From the NCBI GenBank assembly GCA_028287225.1, contig JAQBPZ010000174.1:1-16379 (forward strand): 16,379 bases of DNA, written 5' to 3'. Position 1 is the first letter of the stretch, and each line of letters starts with the position of its first letter. The stretch is from Gemmatimonadota bacterium (lineage in GTDB: Bacteria > Gemmatimonadota > Gemmatimonadetes > Gemmatimonadales > Gemmatimonadaceae). Under the pieces are notes generated by a model. The model had not been told where the DNA came from. It worked only from the letters and a program-made list of their open reading frames with translations, and ran no database searches. This document shows positions 1 to 8,225 of the stretch, one piece after another. The position numbers were made by a program, and so were the translations under genes.

Positions 1-1512
<1,512 letters not shown>

Positions 1513-1513
<1 letters not shown>

Positions 1514-1866
1514 TGGCTGGTGCGCGGAAGTCGTCGTCGGGCGTGGGCCGGAGCGGCGCGTCGGCGGCGAAGCGGCTGCTCATCGCGGCGGGGGTGCTTG
1601 GGGCGGTGGTGTTCGCGGTGCAGGGGGGCGAGTACGGCACGCGCGACCTGCTGCGCCAGCGCGCGCGTCGCGCCACGCTCGTCTCCGCGATCGACTCGCT
1701 CCAGCGCGTGGTGGATTCGCTGAAGCGCTACAAGCGGCGGCTGGACACCGATCCGGCGCTCCAGGAGCGAATCGCGCGCGAGGAGTTCGGTCTCGTGCGC
1801 GGCGAGAAGGAGCTGCTGTACCGGTTCGCGGAGCCGGGCGAGGATTCGGTGAAGCGGGGGCCGTGA
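1513..1866 (+). CDS. FtsB/DivIC-family septum formation initiator protein
   Basis: This is a 117-residue bitopic membrane protein of the FtsB/DivIC type, which in other bacteria bridges FtsL and FtsQ in the divisome. A short basic cytoplasmic tail is followed by one membrane segment (about residues 20-37). A heptad-rich region follows (about 45-78, with DSLQRVVDSLKRYKRRLD). The conserved tail PALQERIAREEFGLVRGEKE is the family hallmark. The ATG overlaps the enolase TGA by one base (TGATG), which implies translational coupling. An eno-ftsB order is common in bacteria, so the context supports the call. The C-terminus after the conserved block is short and charged. I leave the symbol blank because FtsB and DivIC cannot be told apart here. 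Confidence 0.9.
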
Positions 1867-1868
1867 GA

Positions 1869-1889
1869 GGGATTAGGGATTAGGGATTA
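1869..1889. repeat. GGGATTA heptamer repeat, three perfect units
   Basis: Three perfect tandem GGGATTA units start three bases after the ftsB-like stop codon. A partial GGA follows. With the adjoining G pair this gives three GGG runs and one GG run at regular spacing, which could support a weak quadruplex. The sequence differs from the array upstream of enolase, but the unit length is the same. Confidence 0.9.
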
Positions 1890-1966
1890 GGAACTGCCGG
1901 GACGCCACTCTCACCGGCCTGTCACCAACGCGACCTAGTGTCGGGGCATGGCGTCCCCTGCACGGT

Positions 1967-1998
1967 CGGCCCCAGCCACGGAATCCTTGCTGGGGCCG
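1967..1998 (+). terminator. Possible terminator hairpin after the eno-ftsB unit
   Basis: A perfect 10-base stem, CGGCCCCAGC with GCTGGGGCCG, encloses a 12-base loop. No U-run follows, so it is not a classical intrinsic terminator. It lies between the ftsB-like gene and the tRNA promoter, where a transcript end is expected. Confidence 0.45.
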
Positions 1999-2081
1999 CC
2001 TGCGGCGGCGGCGGCATCCGCCTGCATCGCGCCCCGTGCTCGTAGCAGCGCGGGTTCGCGCGTGCACCGTGGCGCGGGTGC

Positions 2082-2109
2082 TTGACACGTCCGGTGCGCG
2101 GATTACTTT
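2082..2109 (+). promoter_or_regulatory. Sigma-70-like promoter of the initiator tRNA
   Basis: A perfect -35 box TTGACA (2082-2087) is followed by a 16-base spacer and a weaker -10 box TACTTT (2104-2109). The tRNA begins 13 bases after the -10 box, so transcription would start a few bases upstream of the mature 5' end. A strong -35 box is usual for stable RNA genes. Confidence 0.7.
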
Positions 2110-2121
2110 TTAACTCACTGA

Positions 2122-2195
<74 letters not shown>

Positions 2196-2198
2196 TGA

Positions 2199-2232
2199 AC
2201 GAACGGTCGGTCCCTCGGGGCCGGCCGTTCGT
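2199..2232 (+). terminator. Hairpin after the initiator tRNA
   Basis: The 15-base arms at 2199-2213 and 2218-2232 pair throughout, with two G-U pairs, around the loop CTCG. The position four bases after the tRNA suggests a transcription end or a processing structure. There is no T-run after it. Confidence 0.6.
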
Positions 2233-2267
2233 GCGTTGGGGATCATGCCGGGCGGGCGGGTGCGGAA

Positions 2268-2296
2268 TTGTCTTTGCCGGTCGGCGCGGATATATT
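2268..2296 (+). promoter_or_regulatory. Sigma-70-like promoter of the elongator tRNA-Met
   Basis: The -35 box TTGTCT (2268-2273) and the -10 box TATATT (2291-2296) are separated by exactly 17 bases. The AT-rich -10 stands out in GC-rich sequence. The predicted start lies roughly 45-50 bases before the mature tRNA, which implies a 5' leader. This gene is therefore probably transcribed separately from the initiator tRNA. Confidence 0.7.
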
Positions 2297-2351
2297 GCAA
2301 GGCTCGCCTTCCCGGGCGGTCGGCTTGGTGCGACGTCGGGAAGTGTACCGG

Positions 2352-2425
2352 GGCAGGGTAGCTCAGCTGGTTAGAGCACGGCACTCATAATGCCGGGGTC
2401 GCGGGTTCGAGTCCCGCCCCTGCTA
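2352..2425 (+). tRNA. tRNA-Met (CAU), elongator
   Basis: This is a 74-base cloverleaf with acceptor GGCAGGG paired to CCCTGCT (G1-U72 wobble), a D-arm GCTCAGCTGGTTAGAGC, the loop CTCATAA, and a T-arm GCGGG-TTCGAGT-CCCGC. Discriminator A follows, with no encoded CCA. The anticodon stem CGGCA/TGCCG lacks the three stacked G-C pairs of an initiator. The anticodon CAU could also mark an AUA-reading tRNA-Ile2, but the pattern CACTCATAATG...GGGGTC resembles elongator tRNA-Met. Confidence 0.9.
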
Positions 2426-2445
2426 CTTGAAACGAGAGCGCATGA

Positions 2446-2478
2446 AAGCCCCGCCAAGTCACTGACTTGGCGGGGCTT
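2446..2478 (+). terminator. Strong hairpin terminator after tRNA-Met
   Basis: Perfect 15-base arms (AAGCCCCGCCAAGTC and its complement) surround a 3-base loop ACT. The A-run at the 5' edge and T at the 3' edge resemble a bidirectional intrinsic terminator with a short U-tract. It closes the tRNA block. Confidence 0.8.
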
Positions 2479-2847
2479 CGTGTATGTACGAGCGATGAAC
2501 CCTGCGGCTCGTCGTGATGGGTGATGTCTTCGAACACCAACCCGTTCGCCCGCTACGAGGCCGGGTCGTCGGGCTCGTGCTGGTGAACGGATTCAGCCGC
2601 GACTCGTGCGGGTGCGAGGGGCGGTCCTGCTGGCGCGTCGGCGAGATCCTCGTCGTGCCCTGGATTGGAGCGGTCACGAGCAAGTCAGGAGATCGCCGGC
2701 CTGAGCGCGTGCTTCTCCCGACGGCGCCGGTCGCGCGCGGCGATGATCGTCCGTCAGGCGACATCCGGCCTCCGAGCACGTCGTGGCGGCCGGGCATCGT
2801 TCCGGCGGTGCGTCGCCGGAATCGCGAGCCCCTCAACCCACCTTGCA
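2479..2847. other. Intergenic stretch with no recognised gene
   Basis: Frames on both strands are open here because of GC content, but none gives a recognisable or compositionally convincing protein. I see no promoter with two good boxes, no RNA gene and no repeat. It presumably contains the unidentified promoter of the flavoenzyme downstream. Confidence 0.5.
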
Positions 2848-4296
2848 ATGGATTCCAGCGAAGCATCAGCACGCGCTGCACGACTGCCCTCGATCATCCA
2901 GGGCGGGATGGGCATCGGGGTCTCCGGATGGAAGCTGGCGCGCGCCGTCTCGCGGCTCGGGGAGCTGGGGGTCGTCTCCGGCACCGCCATCGACACGGTG
3001 CTCGTACGCCGCCTGCAGCAGGGAGACCATGACGGCCACGTGCGCCGAGCGATGGCGCACTTTCCGATTGCGGGGGTGAGCGCGCGGGTGCTCGAGCGGT
3101 TCTTCGTCGAGGGCGGTCTGCCCCCGACCCAACCGTACAAGCTGCTGCCCATGCATCGGCAGCGGATGTCCCGGGAGCGGCAGGAGATCACGATGCTCGC
3201 CAACTTCGTCGAGGTGTGGCTCGCCCGCGAGGGACACGACGGCGAGGTGGGCCTCAACCTGCTCACCAAGGTGCAGCTCCCGAACCTCGCGTCGCTCTAC
3301 GGTGCGATGCTGGCGGGCGTGGACTACGTCCTCATGGGCGCGGGCATTCCGCGCGAGATCCCCGGCGCGCTCGACACGCTCGCGCGGCACGAGCCCACCC
3401 GCATCCGGATGGAGCTGGAAGGTCCCGCGGAAGCGGAGCCCGAGTACCTGTCGCTCGATCCCAGCGAATCGTGGTCGCCGTCCGAGCCGCTCAAGCGACC
3501 CCGGTTCATTCCCATCGTCTCCGCCAACTCCCTTGCGGCGACGCTGGCGAAGAAGGCGACGGGGCGCGTCGACGGCTTCGTGGTGGAAGGGCCGACCGCC
3601 GGCGGGCACAACGCGCCGCCCCGGGGGGAGCTGCGGCTCACCGAGGCGGGTGAGCCGATCTACGGGGAGCGCGACGTCGTGAACCTCGCGAAGCTGCGCG
3701 AGCTGGGACTCCCCTTCTGGCTGGCGGGTGGCACCGGCTCGGCCGACGCACTGCGCCGCGCGCGGGAGAGCGGCGCGGCGGGCATTCAGGTGGGCACCCT
3801 GTTCGCCTTCTGCAACGAATCAGGACTCGATGACGCGCACCGGCGCACCGTGATCGCCGCCGCGTCGGCAGGGACCGTACGCATCCGGACCGACCCTCGC
3901 GCGTCGCCCACCGGGTACCCGTTCAAGGTGGTCGAGGTCGACGGGATACAGAGCCAGGACGACGCACGCGAGCGCAACTGCGACCTCGGCTATCTGCGCG
4001 CCGCCTATCGCACGCCCGAGGGACGCATCGGCTACCGGTGCGCCGCCGAGCCGGTGGAGGCCTACGTGGCGAAGGGAGGACTGGCGGCCGACACGGTGGG
4101 GCGCCGGTGCCTCTGCAACGGCCTGACCGCCGACATCGGCATGCCGCAGCGGCGCACCGAGGGTGATGAGCTCCCCCTCGTCACGAGTGGCGACGACGTG
4201 GGATCCATCGCGCTGCTCGCGCGCGGACGGCCGACCTACTCGGCGTGTGAGGTCGTCGAGCTCCTGAAGGGCGGGCTACGCCCGGCGGGTGACTGA
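2848..4296 (+). CDS. Nitronate monooxygenase-family FMN-dependent enzyme
   Basis: The 482-residue protein is a TIM-barrel flavoenzyme of the 2-nitropropane dioxygenase / nitronate monooxygenase family. Visible motifs are the N-terminal FMN-loop QGGMGIGVSG (18-27), VVSGTAID (42-49), LMGAGIPREIPG (162-173), EGPTAGGHNAPPRG (247-260) with the family's His, AGGTGS (293-298) and GIQVGTLFAF (312-321). It is longer than classical nitronate monooxygenases (about 320-380 residues), with an extended middle part and a C-terminal extension carrying several cysteines (C378, C398 and the pair in RRCLCNGL). The long form may act on something other than nitronates, and PfaD-like enoyl reductases share this fold. 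I chose the ATG at 2848 because homology begins at LPSIIQGGMG. The upstream in-frame region is arginine-rich and looks non-coding. There is no obvious ribosome binding site. It appears to be a single-gene unit. Confidence 0.85.
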   Translation: MDSSEASARAARLPSIIQGGMGIGVSGWKLARAVSRLGELGVVSGTAIDTVLVRRLQQGDHDGHVRRAMAHFPIAGVSARVLERFFVEGGLPPTQPYKLLPMHRQRMSRERQEITMLANFVEVWLAREGHDGEVGLNLLTKVQLPNLASLYGAMLAGVDYVLMGAGIPREIPGALDTLARHEPTRIRMELEGPAEAEPEYLSLDPSESWSPSEPLKRPRFIPIVSANSLAATLAKKATGRVDGFVVEGPTAGGHNAPPRGELRLTEAGEPIYGERDVVNLAKLRELGLPFWLAGGTGSADALRRARESGAAGIQVGTLFAFCNESGLDDAHRRTVIAAASAGTVRIRTDPRASPTGYPFKVVEVDGIQSQDDARERNCDLGYLRAAYRTPEGRIGYRCAAEPVEAYVAKGGLAADTVGRRCLCNGLTADIGMPQRRTEGDELPLVTSGDDVGSIALLARGRPTYSACEVVELLKGGLRPAGD

Positions 4297-4568
4297 GCGT
4301 TCGACTCGTCATCCTGCGAGGCCTCCGGCGCGCACCGACCGACGGTCTGCTCGACCGATGCGACGACGGTATCGATGGCGAGCGCAGACTCAGGAAGGCG
4401 CCGGACTTGCCAATCCGAATGGGGGTGGACGGCCTCTGGGCCCCGGTGGCTACGTCTCGGCGCTGGGCGTCACTGATTCCTCGGCGTGAGCCTCAGGCGT
4501 TCAAGTGGCAGGATCTCTGCAGGGCATGTGTCCATCGCCGGGTATAGGGGAGGTCCCGCGTTCACACG
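4297..4568. other. Intergenic region before the M15-type gene
   Basis: No convincing gene, RNA or repeat is visible. A purine-rich GGGGAGG at 4547-4553 sits 15 bases before the next ATG. It is the nearest thing to a ribosome binding site there, though the spacing is long. Confidence 0.45.
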
Positions 4569-5615
4569 ATGTCCCAGGCCGATGTCCGTCCCGGTCCACA
4601 ACGTCCAGCGCACGCGCGCGTGCGACTGGCGCTTCTTGCAAGCCTCGCTTGCGTCTGCGGCCTGTCGTGCTCGTCGAGGCGCGCGGAAGGGGGTCGCAGG
4701 CAGCGCGAGGTCGCCAACAGCACCCGGGGGGCCAGGCAGGTGGCCAATCGCGACCGCGCGGCGGGCGCGACCGTGGCATCGGCGGATGCCTCACGGCCCG
4801 ACAGCGAGAGCGCAGCGAGCTACGAAGGGGTCGACGCGCGGGGCATCCCGCACTACGCCACGATGTCGCTGTCGGCCGACGACGCCGACGTCTTGCGCCG
4901 GGCATATGGCGTCGAGGATCCGCACCGCCTCTACGTGTCCGACTCCACCGAGGAGGGCATCCTCAAGTACGACACGCAGCGAAAGTCCTGCCGCTCCTGT
5001 TACGTGAACAGCTACCGCATGGGCTACGTGTCCGTACGACGGCCCGGGGAATCATGGGAGGAGGCGGAACGGCGTGTGCGCCGGACTGCACCGTCGGTGT
5101 TCACGGGCGGTGCCCACCCCGCGAGCGCGTCAACCGCGGACCTCGACCCCGACGTCCGTGGCGAGGTAGAGACGATGCTCCGTGACGCACGCACCGCCGG
5201 TTTTCGCCTGCGGGTGACTGCGACCTACCGCTCTCCGCTCCGGGAGGCGTTCCTCATGGCGGAGGGGCATGGGCGAACGCATACCCTCACGTCGAACCAT
5301 TCGTACGGGCGTGCCCTGGACATCGCGATCGGCGATGGCAACCCCGCCAGTGCGAAGACACGGGCACGGTGGGTCACCTTCCGTCGGTGGGTGACGCATC
5401 GCCCGACGTCGGCGGGCGTGCCGTTCCGCGTCCTGGGCCGGCTTGACCATACCTGGGACTGGCCGCATGTCGAGCTACCGTCCGCGACCATCGGGTTCGG
5501 GACGATCGAGGAGGCGCTGCAACGCGGACGCATGTGCCTCGCGGTCAACGCGACGGTTCCGTGCAACTTTCCGCCCCATCTCCCCCCGTTTCTTGCACAC
5601 CCCCTGGTGCGCTAG
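4569..5615 (+). CDS. Exported M15-type (VanY/DD-carboxypeptidase-like) peptidase
   Basis: This 348-residue protein probably trims peptidoglycan peptides outside the cytoplasm. The N-terminus has a basic stretch and then a hydrophobic core (about residues 19-33, LALLASLACVCGLSC) typical of a signal peptide. Cys34 could be a lipidation site, but GLSC is a poor lipobox. A low-complexity linker follows (about 36-85). The C-terminal domain has the M15 zinc-site layout: TYRSP (219-223), H244 and D251 in SNHSYGRALDIAIGDG, and the closing DWPHVEL with D297 and H300. Cysteine pairs C141/C144 and C323/C332 suggest disulfides. A GTG at 4620 (codon 18) would give a tighter signal peptide and is a real alternative start. 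Domain boundaries are approximate, and peptide specificity cannot be read from sequence. A lipoprotein gene follows on the same strand after a 50-base gap. Confidence 0.75.
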   Translation: MSQADVRPGPQRPAHARVRLALLASLACVCGLSCSSRRAEGGRRQREVANSTRGARQVANRDRAAGATVASADASRPDSESAASYEGVDARGIPHYATMSLSADDADVLRRAYGVEDPHRLYVSDSTEEGILKYDTQRKSCRSCYVNSYRMGYVSVRRPGESWEEAERRVRRTAPSVFTGGAHPASASTADLDPDVRGEVETMLRDARTAGFRLRVTATYRSPLREAFLMAEGHGRTHTLTSNHSYGRALDIAIGDGNPASAKTRARWVTFRRWVTHRPTSAGVPFRVLGRLDHTWDWPHVELPSATIGFGTIEEALQRGRMCLAVNATVPCNFPPHLPPFLAHPLVR

Positions 5616-5665
5616 GCTCGCCCCCGACTCATGCCACAACCTCACGTGCAACGGAGAGTCCAGCC

Positions 5666-6391
5666 ATGACACGACACCTCGGACGTATCGCCCTCGTGAC
5701 CCTCCTTGCCGCCTGCGGTACCTCAGGCGGACGCGCGAATGACCGCGCCGCCTCCGACACCACCATCGCCCCGCAGACATCAAAGGCTTCCGCGAACGCC
5801 GAGCTGACCGAGCGCGCCGCCGATTCCGTGCAGGCGGTCGGTGTGCCGACCGCAGTTGCCGACGTGGGGACGCACGGGGAGGATCTCTACGACCAGGCGA
5901 AGGCGTCGAACTGGCCCCGCGCCACGGCGATCCTCGACTCGCTCAATCGTTCCGCGTCCGCGCTGACGTCGTCGGAGCGCACCCAGTTGGAGGGCGTGCT
6001 GGATACGCTCGGGCGCGCGGTCGCCGCACGTCAGCGCGAAGCGGCGCTCGAGGCTGCCAATCGGGTGACGTTCATCGGCGCGAAGCTCACCGAGGCGTAT
6101 CACCCCAAGATGCCGGCGGACATCGTGCGCCTCGACTACTACGGGCGCGAGCTCGAGATCTGGGCGGCCAGGAAGGATCTGGCCAGGCTATCGACGGTGT
6201 CGGCCGACCTGCGAGGGACGTGGGATACGGTCAAGCCGACCGAGGTGAGTCACGGCGGCACGGCCGCGGCAGCCAGGATGGACGCACTGGTCGCCCGGCT
6301 GGCGGCGGCGCGCACGCCAGCGGACTACGGGAAGCTCGCGACACCCATTCTCGATCTCGTGGACGAGCTGGAGAAGCCGTTCGAGAAGTAG
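5666..6391 (+). CDS. Helical lipoprotein of unknown function
   Basis: The 241-residue product starts with a textbook lipoprotein signal, MTRHLGRIALVTLLAAC, with lipobox LAAC and Cys17. The mature protein therefore begins at Cys17 and is membrane-anchored. After a Ser/Ala/Thr-rich linker (about 18-62) the sequence is almost wholly amphipathic helix, consistent with a helical bundle. Recognisable stretches are GEDLYDQAKASNWPRATAI, ANRVTFIGAKLTEAY and DYYGRELEIWAARKDL. There are no haem-binding CxxCH motifs and no clear metal-site pattern. I do not recognise the family. GGAGAG at 5653-5658 is a good ribosome binding site at the right distance and supports this ATG over an open frame that starts earlier. 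It may be cotranscribed with the M15-type gene upstream. Confidence 0.85.
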   Translation: MTRHLGRIALVTLLAACGTSGGRANDRAASDTTIAPQTSKASANAELTERAADSVQAVGVPTAVADVGTHGEDLYDQAKASNWPRATAILDSLNRSASALTSSERTQLEGVLDTLGRAVAARQREAALEAANRVTFIGAKLTEAYHPKMPADIVRLDYYGRELEIWAARKDLARLSTVSADLRGTWDTVKPTEVSHGGTAAAARMDALVARLAAARTPADYGKLATPILDLVDELEKPFEK

Positions 6392-6399
6392 GGTCGAAG

Positions 6400-6420
6400 G
6401 CGCTCCGGGCGGCCGGACGC
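6400..6420 (+). terminator. Weak bulged hairpin after the lipoprotein gene
   Basis: GCG-c-TCCGG pairs with CCGGACGC around a GCGG loop, with one bulged C. It lies 9 bases after the stop codon. No T-run follows, so the terminator call is tentative. The remaining 200 bases up to the convergent minus-strand gene hold nothing else that I can support. Confidence 0.3.
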
Positions 6421-6620
6421 CAGGAGCAGCCTCCGATCAGATCACCACCCGGCAGGCACTGATGATGGAGCGGCATGGGCCCCGTCGCACGCAGCAACTC
6501 CTCGGTCGGCGCGGCGCCCCGGTCGGCAGTGCCGCGTTCATGACTACCGGATCGAGCTGCTGGAGCACTCACCTGCCTGAGTCTCCGGAGAGCTCGAGGC
6601 GCGTCGGCAGCACCCGACTC

Positions 6621-6935
6621 CTACCCGGCCGCCTCCTCCGCCTCGTCGCCGTGCTCCACGATGTCGCCCGTCGTGAAGAGGATCCCCTCGAGCGTCGCGC
6701 GCCACAACGGCTTCCGGCGCAGGAGGAATTCGAGGTCCATGCCGAAGTGCTTCATCTCCTCCTTCTGCGCGTTCTGCATGATCGCCTTCGCCTGACGGTC
6801 CTGCTCCAGCGAGATGCGCTGCTCGTACCAGCCGATCGCCTCCGCCTCCTCGGTGAGGGAGGCGATCATGCGGGCGAAGGTACGCGTCTCGCTCGACAGC
6901 TCGTGCGCCGGTTCGTGATACTGCTCGAAGCCCAT
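6621..6935 (-). CDS. Encapsulated-ferritin-like (EncFtn) iron oxidase
   Basis: The 104-residue product matches the EncFtn family, small two-helix proteins whose dimers form a ferroxidase site and which usually work inside encapsulin shells to store iron. Visible are the first helix EEAEAIGWYEQR with E30, W36 and Y37, and the second helix QKEEMKHFGMDLEFLLRR with the ExxH metal motif E60/H63. These align with E32, W38, Y39, E62 and H65 of the Rhodospirillum rubrum protein as I recall it. The YHEP near the start is typical, which supports the ATG at 6935. An upstream ATG at 6983 is also in frame. The tail ends in an acidic DEAEEAAG, with no obvious hydrophobic encapsulin-targeting peptide, and no shell gene is visible within this window. 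The PAP2 gene upstream ends 70 bases before this start, on the same strand. Confidence 0.88.
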   Translation of the reverse strand: MGFEQYHEPAHELSSETRTFARMIASLTEEAEAIGWYEQRISLEQDRQAKAIMQNAQKEEMKHFGMDLEFLLRRKPLWRATLEGILFTTGDIVEHGDEAEEAAG

Positions 6936-7005
6936 GATGTGGTCGCGGTGAGGGATGAACGTCGGGACGACGCTCTCGCACATACCACGCCTGTCGGATC
7001 GGTCC

Positions 7006-7767
7006 TCAGCCGGGCTCGCGGTGCTCCGCTGCCCCGGCACCGCCCAGCCAGCCCGGCGCACCGCCCGACTCGCGCCGCACGAACCGGTAGGCCAGCACGC
7101 TGGCAATCATCCAGGCCGCCCCCGCGAGCCAGCCGCCGAGCACGTCGCTCAGGTAGTGCACGCCGAGGTAGAGCCGGCTGAAGCCGATCACGAGGACGAG
7201 CGCCAGGGCGCCGGCCACCACCGCGATGCGCTGGCCCCGTGTCCGCGCGCGTTCCAGCAGCAGCGCCGCCAGGAAGCCGTAGCCGATGATGGAGTTCATC
7301 GCGTGGCCGCTCGGAAAGCTCCACGTGGGCCGCGTGATGAACTCGGTCGCTGTACCAGGCCGTCCGCGGTGGAAGAACGCCTTGAGCCCGTTGTCGAGGA
7401 GCACGCCGGTGCTGCACGCAACCGCCAGCGCGATGGCCTCGAGGCGCTCGCGTCGCCGCGCCAGCCAGATCACGGCGATCACGATGGACACCCCGAGCAG
7501 CGGCGAGCCGAAGTGCGTGACGACCTTGAACACGGATTCGCCGCTCTCGCTCCCGTGCACCGCGAACCACCGGTTCACCGCGGCATCGATGCGCGCCAGC
7601 GGCCCGCCTTCGGCCATCTCGTCGGCGATCGCGACGAACGACCAGAGGAGCGCGAACGTCGCGGCCACCGCGGCGACGCCGTACATGCCGAGGTACGTGA
7701 CGACGCGCCGCGGTCCGGAGCGCGCGCGCCTGGCCAGCGTCGCGAGCGCCTCCTGCGAGGTCGCCAT
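7006..7767 (-). CDS. PAP2-family membrane phosphatase
   Basis: This is a 253-residue integral membrane acid phosphatase of the PAP2 superfamily. Substrates in the family include phosphatidate, undecaprenyl pyrophosphate and related lipid phosphates. The three signature motifs are intact: KAFFHRGRP (K129, R136, P137), PSGH (152-155) with the nucleophile-assisting His155, and SRLYLGVHYLSD (R198, the catalytic H204 and D208). Hydrophobic segments near residues 23-48, 88-103, 112-127, 156-171, 182-196 and 211-229 give the expected multi-span topology. The ATG at 7767 gives a basic N-terminal tail before the first span. The open frame further upstream lacks any family similarity. It is the first gene of a likely two-gene unit with the EncFtn-like gene. 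An undecaprenyl-pyrophosphate phosphatase role in cell-envelope glycan synthesis would fit the neighbouring sugar cluster, but that is inference. Confidence 0.92.
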   Translation of the reverse strand: MATSQEALATLARRARSGPRRVVTYLGMYGVAAVAATFALLWSFVAIADEMAEGGPLARIDAAVNRWFAVHGSESGESVFKVVTHFGSPLLGVSIVIAVIWLARRRERLEAIALAVACSTGVLLDNGLKAFFHRGRPGTATEFITRPTWSFPSGHAMNSIIGYGFLAALLLERARTRGQRIAVVAGALALVLVIGFSRLYLGVHYLSDVLGGWLAGAAWMIASVLAYRFVRRESGGAPGWLGGAGAAEHREPG

Positions 7768-8225
7768 GCTAGCGGAGCGTCCGGTGCGGCGGCACGGACG
7801 AACGTGGAACGGGCCGCGGGGGAGTATGATGGCAGGGTGACATGATCCTCGGGATGGTCGGCGACTCGTCCGGTGCGCCGCCGGGCGCGGCGCAGGCACC
7901 TGCCTTGAGCATCCGCCATGCCTCAGCGGCGGCGGATGGATCACATCGGCGCTTGGCGCTCCCCGGTCCTCCGGACCGGCCATCGCCGCTTCCGTCCCGC
8001 CGTGACGGACCGGGACATTGTGCGACAGGCGCGTGCGGCAGGGACCGCCCCGCGAGCGGCGGGGTATTTCAGAGGCCACCGTCGTGTTCCCTCCGTCGCG
8101 GCGAATCGTCTTCCTGCCGACGCCAGCGTGGAGCACCTCCACCACCGCGCTGTCACGCGACCCGTGATGCCGACCTGCCCCGTCGACGTCATGCGATCCC
8201 CTCCGCCGATCCCGCGCTCCGCCTC
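7768..8225. other. Divergent intergenic region between PAP2 and the glycan cluster
   Basis: This region must hold the promoters of the minus-strand PAP2 unit and the plus-strand GH1-like gene, but neither has boxes I can assign confidently. A GC hairpin (CCCCGC-GAGCG-GCGGGG, 8048-8064) followed by TATTTC is the only structured element seen. The open plus frame from 7842 codes for low-complexity Pro/Arg/Ser sequence and is not credible protein. Confidence 0.5.

Noticed and set aside
2352..2425. tRNA-Ile2 (lysidine-modified CAU)
   Set aside because: The arm sequences, including ACTCATAATG and GGGGTC, resemble elongator tRNA-Met. Ile2 cannot be fully excluded without a comparison.
4289..4489. 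Small open frame after the flavoenzyme gene
   Set aside because: It overlaps the flavoenzyme stop, and the composition is Arg/Pro-rich with no recognisable motif or ribosome binding site.
8048..8064. GC hairpin followed by TATTTC in the divergent intergenic region
   Set aside because: A 6-base stem is expected by chance at this GC content. It is not enough to call a riboswitch or terminator.
7842..8225. N-terminal extension of the GH1-like protein (128 extra residues)
   Set aside because: The extension is Pro/Arg/Ser-rich, with no signal peptide or family similarity, and GH1-like sequence starts at the ATG at 8226.
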